Assembly: GCA_030641485.1 (NCBI GenBank)
Contig: DAOWHJ010000120.1
Span: 1 to 7,819 of the forward strand
Reading direction: 5' to 3'
Length of the DNA stretch: 7,819 nt
DNA from: Pseudomonadota bacterium
GTDB taxonomy: Bacteria > Desulfobacterota > Anaeroferrophillalia > Anaeroferrophillales > Tharpellaceae
The notes beneath the pieces were generated by a model that saw nothing but the letters and a program-made list of their open reading frames with translations, was not told the DNA's origin and did no database searches. Shown here one piece after another: positions 5,092 to 7,819 of this stretch (its first letter is position 1; every line of letters begins with the position of its first letter). The position numbers and the translations under genes are program-made.

Positions 5092-7710
5092 CTGGGCAGT
5101 GCCCCAAACCCAGTTTACGATCTTGATAAGGATGGTTACAACAGTGATGTTGATTGTAACGACAACAATTCAAAGGTTAACCCTGGAGCTCAAGAGATCT
5201 GTGGTGACGGTATCGACAACAACTGTAACGGTCAGGTTGATGAGGATTGTAGTTCGGGGATTGATAGAGATAAAGATGGTTACGACAATGATGTCGACTG
5301 TGACGATTATAACTCCAGTATTCATCCCGGGGCCAAAGAGATTTGTGGTGACAAAATTGACAATAACTGTAACGGCCTGATTGATGAATATTGCACCACG
5401 CCGGTTGATAGAGATGACGATGGCTATAAGAGTGATGTCGACTGTGATGATTATGATGCCGCAGTTCATCCTGGAGCCGCAGAAGTTTGTGACGGTAAAG
5501 ATAACGATTGTGATGGCTCTATAGATGAGGGCTGTAACACGGTTGTTGATAATGACGGCGATGGTTACGATGAGGATAATGACTGTGATGATAGTCGGGC
5601 CTCGATTCATCCTGGTGCGGCGGAGATCTGCGATGGCATCGACAACGATTGTGACGGTGTCATTGATGAGGGTTGCGGCGAATCAGATCCTGGTGTCGGA
5701 GGCCCGGATGCCTTTGGATATCGTTATATTACCAGTGATGACTTTGGTGGGCCCGCATATAGGTGGGAGACTTTTGGCGAGGAGGCCCAAAGTCTAAGAT
5801 TTAATGCCGATGATGGTCTCGTAAATGCGATACCGATGGGTTTCTTTTACGATGCAACGTCCTCCATACGGCCCTACTTTGAGTTTTATGGTGAGAAGTA
5901 TAATAATGTTTATATCGCCGGTAACGGTTACCTGACTTTTACTCCTGACAGCAAATACACTAACTTTGCCTATGAGGGTCAGGGGTTTCCAGCAGTTGAC
6001 GAAGCTAACAACCTGATCGCGCCATTTTGGCTCGGTGGCCAGTCGGCAGCCGAGGCCAGCGCCCTTATCACGGTTGTTTATGAAACTTTAGGGGTTGAAC
6101 CCCAACGTCGCTTTGTTATGCAATTGACTCACTATAGTGAAAATGGTCAGCAGATTGCGTATCAGGTCGTCTTTTTTGAAGGTGAAAATACGATTCAGTT
6201 TAACTATAAAGAGGTTGCTTCCTTGGGGGCCGATTATCTGGTTGCCGGTATCGAAAACAGTGATGGTACGGTCGGCTTACGTTACGTCGCTCTGGAGGAG
6301 ACCGGTGAGGCGACTGAGCGCTCGGTACTCTTTTATCGTGGCGATCCGCCAGTCGATCCCGATCCAGATCCTGAACAGGGTTCAGGTTTGGCCAACATCT
6401 ATATGCCTTTGGTAATGACAGGTAATTGGCAGACTTCAGTAATCTTGTTAAATGACAGTGGTACTGAAACTGTGGTCGGAACTCTTAAGGGCCACAACTC
6501 TTTTGGTGAGGTGGTCGTTTTTTCTGAAGAGGTGGTCCTCGCACCTCTGGCTCGGACTGAGGCTTTGTTGAGTGACTTCTTTGGTGAGTTTGACGTAGAG
6601 ATTGCTTACTTGACTTTTGTTGCCAATATCGATACGATCGTTGGATCTGTACGTCTCAAGGTCCAAGGTCAAGGTATGGTCGGGGCCTATCCGGCTCTGT
6701 CGCACGCGTCCGCTGCTGAAACCCTCTACCTACCAACTGTGATGGTTGGGGATAATGACTGGAACAGTATTGCCAGTTTGGTGAATGCTAGCTCTGACGA
6801 TTGTGTCGTTAATGTTGAATTTGACAACGGGGCTTCAACGCGTATTTCTCTAAAAGCGGGTCAGCAGTTTTATTTACATCCGGCTCTGGAGGTTTTGTAT
6901 GCTGGCAAGAGGGTCTTATTAAATGATACGCACCCGACGCCAACCAATGCATTTATTAGTGGTGGTAAGGGATTGGTCGGTGCTGCCCTCTACTACCAGG
7001 GAGAGAAATTGAGTGCTACGGCTCTTGATGCGAATGTGACTGAGCAGGTTGTCTATCCATACTTACCGGATGATTCAGCTTGGTGGGGTGGGCTTGCACT
7101 TTATAACCCACAGTTTGAAGTTATTGACACAACTTTTGCCGGTTATAACAGTGATGGTTCCGAGGCAGAACTTGTTTTTACTGAAGGATCATTAGGTTAT
7201 TTACAAACTCAGCAGATTCAGTCAGGCAATTTATTGCTAGATGGTAAGGGCTGGTTACAGGTAGATGCATCCAAGTCAATCGCTGGCATGGAGTTTGTCG
7301 GTACTTTTGATGGCAAACAGCTTGCCTCAGTTGCAACTGGCAGGTTGAAAGGCAGGAGCGGGGTCTTTTCCCGTATTCGTTCAGGTGAAGAGGGGGTCTG
7401 GAGTGGACTCGTTTTAGTTAACTCGGGTGCGGAGGAGACTCAGGTTACACTGGCAGCTTATGATGATAGTGGGAATAACTTGGCTGAAGCACGCAAAACC
7501 ATTCCCGCACAAGGGCAGTTGATTACTGCAGTCTATACCCTGTTCGGTGGTGCTGATATTGCTTCAGCAACCTTCATTCGTTTTGTCGCCGAGAGTGATA
7601 TTGTCGGGGTTTTGTTTAATGGTCGCAACTATAAAATCAATGGCTATGCGGTGGGCGAACTTGAGGCGTTACCGCCTCTGCGCTTGGCGACTACTGGTGA
7701 TCGCTACTAG
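4852..7710 (+). CDS. Downstream segment of the large secreted protein (MopE-like repeats, module B, C-terminal repeats)
   Basis: Open in the same frame as 4375-4800; the frame is in fact open from 4801. The first usable start codon is a TTG at 4852, which has no Shine-Dalgarno, falls in the middle of module A and would give a 952-residue product without a signal peptide. Independent translation is therefore doubtful, and the segment most likely depends on reading through the UGA or on an unbroken ancestral gene. It holds the second half of module A, four MopE-like repeats with 16 cysteines, module B, a DPDPDP linker and four C-terminal repeats rich in W-x-x-x-x-x-L-x-N patterns. Codon choice and protein character match the N-terminal segment, which supports a single gene. 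The stop is TAG at 7708-7710. Confidence 0.8.
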   Translation: MLQYWLTNSNIDGVGRSVYQIVLQEGSTDILFNYDAQYGASSAGSDKNMTGIENDDGSIGLRYPGFDKWGTYTSRSVRFYLGSAPNPVYDLDKDGYNSDVDCNDNNSKVNPGAQEICGDGIDNNCNGQVDEDCSSGIDRDKDGYDNDVDCDDYNSSIHPGAKEICGDKIDNNCNGLIDEYCTTPVDRDDDGYKSDVDCDDYDAAVHPGAAEVCDGKDNDCDGSIDEGCNTVVDNDGDGYDEDNDCDDSRASIHPGAAEICDGIDNDCDGVIDEGCGESDPGVGGPDAFGYRYITSDDFGGPAYRWETFGEEAQSLRFNADDGLVNAIPMGFFYDATSSIRPYFEFYGEKYNNVYIAGNGYLTFTPDSKYTNFAYEGQGFPAVDEANNLIAPFWLGGQSAAEASALITVVYETLGVEPQRRFVMQLTHYSENGQQIAYQVVFFEGENTIQFNYKEVASLGADYLVAGIENSDGTVGLRYVALEETGEATERSVLFYRGDPPVDPDPDPEQGSGLANIYMPLVMTGNWQTSVILLNDSGTETVVGTLKGHNSFGEVVVFSEEVVLAPLARTEALLSDFFGEFDVEIAYLTFVANIDTIVGSVRLKVQGQGMVGAYPALSHASAAETLYLPTVMVGDNDWNSIASLVNASSDDCVVNVEFDNGASTRISLKAGQQFYLHPALEVLYAGKRVLLNDTHPTPTNAFISGGKGLVGAALYYQGEKLSATALDANVTEQVVYPYLPDDSAWWGGLALYNPQFEVIDTTFAGYNSDGSEAELVFTEGSLGYLQTQQIQSGNLLLDGKGWLQVDASKSIAGMEFVGTFDGKQLASVATGRLKGRSGVFSRIRSGEEGVWSGLVLVNSGAEETQVTLAAYDDSGNNLAEARKTIPAQGQLITAVYTLFGGADIASATFIRFVAESDIVGVLFNGRNYKINGYAVGELEALPPLRLATTGDRY
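5119..5676 (+). repeat. Four MopE-like metal-binding Cys/Asp repeats
   Basis: Repeats start at 5119, 5263, 5407 and 5548, a period of 48, 48 and 47 residues. Each has an Asp-rich loop (DxDxDGY), then DVDC or DNDC, a PGAxE segment, a (G)DxxDNxCxG turn and a final DE-x-C, with four cysteines per repeat. This matches the 'putative metal-binding' repeat named after MopE, the copper-binding surface protein of Methylococcus, which is common in deltaproteobacteria and myxobacteria. Repeats 1 and 2 have eight-residue Cys spacing with NNCNG; repeats 3 and 4 have seven-residue spacing with NDCDG. DNA identity between copies is modest, so the duplication is old. Calcium, copper or purely structural binding cannot be told apart from sequence. 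Confidence 0.85.
5701..6336 (+). repeat. Beta-rich extracellular module B (second copy)
   Basis: Second copy of module A, residues 443-654 of the whole frame, with an insertion (YDATSSIRPY) before FEFYGEKY. It has no cysteine: Glu534 stands where module A has Cys116, and Ala563 where module A has UGA. The two copies flank the four MopE-like repeats symmetrically. Confidence 0.75.
6388..7671 (+). repeat. Four degenerate C-terminal beta repeats of about 105 residues
   Basis: Repeats lie at about residues 672-775, 781-884, 889-993 and 994-1099 of the whole frame. A common plan is visible: an opening Y-x-P strand (IYMPLVM, LYLPTVM, VYPYLPD, FSRIRSG), then W-x-x-x-x-x-L-x-N (WQTSVILLN, WNSIASLVN, WWGGLALYN, WSGLVLVN), a mid strand with a glycine or asparagine turn, a polar 'A-x-x' segment before a leucine-rich turn (LARTEALLSDFF, AGQQFYLHPAL, QGQLITAVYTLF), and a closing V-G strand (IVGSVRL, LVGAALYY, IAGMEFVG, IVGVLFNG). 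This looks like a tandem beta-sandwich stalk seen in deltaproteobacterial surface proteins. It has no catalytic motif. Boundaries are approximate. Confidence 0.6.
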
Positions 7711-7728
7711 TAGTTAGTAGTTAGTAGT
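7708..7728 (+). repeat. Three perfect tandem copies of TAGTAGT beginning at the stop codon
   Basis: TAGTAGT occurs at 7708-7714, 7715-7721 and 7722-7728. The first TAG is the stop of the large gene, and further TAGs fall in all three frames, so termination is secured whatever the frame. It is a heptanucleotide short tandem repeat, possibly variable in copy number. Confidence 0.8.
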
Positions 7729-7766
7729 TAAATGTTATTTAACTTTAGGAACTGAAGTTTCCTAGA
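7726..7766 (+). terminator. Two AT-rich hairpins after the large gene (weak terminator candidate)
   Basis: Hairpin 1 pairs AGTTAAAT (7726-7733) with ATTTAACT (7737-7744) around a 3-base loop. Hairpin 2 pairs TTTAGGAAC (7744-7752) with GTTTCCTAGA (7757-7766), with a UGAA loop, one bulged U and a G-U pair. No T-tract follows directly; the nearest run of T is at 7779-7783. Rho-independent termination is only a possibility, and the hairpins may instead protect the 3' end of the message. Confidence 0.3.
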
Positions 7767-7800
7767 AATTAAAATCTGTTTTTCAGTAATTCAAGATTAG

Positions 7801-7817
7801 TTGGCACAAGAATTGAA
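7801..7817 (+). promoter_or_regulatory. Partial sigma-54-like promoter at the window edge
   Basis: TTGGCAC (7801-7807) matches the -24 element well. After AAGAA comes TTGAA (7813-7817), where the consensus has TTGCA or TTGCT; the important C of the -12 GC is replaced by A. The spacing is right. It would drive a gene to the right of the window. With that mismatch and no downstream gene visible, it is only a candidate. Confidence 0.3.
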
Positions 7818-7819
7818 CT

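Larger units (their letters stand above)
4375..7710 (+). pseudogene. Whole modular secreted-protein gene, one frame of 1111 codons with a single in-frame UGA (nonsense-broken or recoded)
   Basis: The frame runs from ATG 4375 to TAG 7708-7710 with UGA as codon 142. Module order is: signal peptide 1-28; beta-rich module A, 32-239; four MopE-like Cys/Asp repeats, 249-434; beta-rich module B, 443-654; Asp-Pro linker, 657-667; four degenerate repeats of about 105 residues, 672-1099. No LPxTG, PEP-CTERM or other sorting signal is seen at the end (LRLATTGDRY), and there is no C-terminal transmembrane helix. The protein would be exported and act outside the cytoplasmic membrane, probably as a metal- or calcium-stabilised surface or extracellular protein; no enzymatic motif is visible. 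The 969 codons after UGA show no other stop and no frameshift, which argues against long decay. Alternatives are a recent nonsense mutation, a sequence error, read-through or selenocysteine insertion. The label 'pseudogene' is provisional. Confidence 0.5.

Noticed and set aside
5170..5610. Long antisense reading frame opposite the MopE-like repeats
   Set aside because: It is a by-product of the repeated GAT/GAC Asp codons, which read as Ile/Val on the other strand; the protein is low-complexity with no start signal.
4852..7710. An independent gene starting at the TTG at 4852
   Set aside because: No Shine-Dalgarno, no signal peptide, and the start lies inside a domain whose first half is encoded in the same frame upstream. 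It was kept only as a segment of the larger gene.
1..7819. tRNA, rRNA, CRISPR array, transposase gene or origin of replication
   Set aside because: No cloverleaf, regularly spaced identical repeats with spacers, transposase motifs or iteron/DnaA-box cluster were seen.

Overview
The window reads as part of a bacterial chromosome with moderate GC. It has a surface-polysaccharide gene cluster on the left and one very long, modular secreted-protein gene on the right. All genes lie on the + strand. The O-antigen/exopolysaccharide-type genes, the MopE-type Cys/Asp repeats and a possible sigma-54-like element at the right end would fit a deltaproteobacterium (Desulfuromonadales or a relative). That placement is inference only; no marker gene is present.

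Left block (1-4132): the last 40 codons of what is probably a GT-B glycosyltransferase, a SDR-type NAD-sugar epimerase/dehydratase (125-1063), a GT2 glycosyltransferase (1056-1904), a GT4 glycosyltransferase (2037-3215) and a second SDR epimerase (3191-4132). Neighbouring genes overlap by 1, 8 and 25 bases. The exception is a 132-base gap (1905-2036) filled with inverted repeats. Together these genes would supply nucleotide sugars and add successive sugars to a lipid-linked repeat unit of an O-antigen, capsule or exopolysaccharide. The last epimerase lacks its normal C-terminal tail, so the cluster seems to end at a broken junction.

Middle (4133-4374): a non-coding, AT-rich stretch with a good sigma-70-like promoter, a short direct repeat, a 15-base palindrome, a small hairpin and a strong Shine-Dalgarno sequence.

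Right block (4375-7710): one continuous reading frame of 1111 codons, interrupted by a single in-frame UGA at codon 142. It encodes a signal peptide, a beta-rich module, four MopE-like metal-binding Cys/Asp repeats, a second copy of the beta-rich module, an Asp-Pro linker and four degenerate repeats of about 105 residues. The 969 codons after the UGA stay open and match the expected domain pattern. The UGA is therefore a recent nonsense mutation, a sequence error or a recoded codon. It falls in a module that otherwise holds a single unpaired cysteine. This is the most interesting point in the window, but the sequence alone does not prove recoding.

Right end (7711-7819): three perfect 7-base repeats that start at the stop codon, two AT-rich hairpins and a partial sigma-54-like promoter pointing out of the window.
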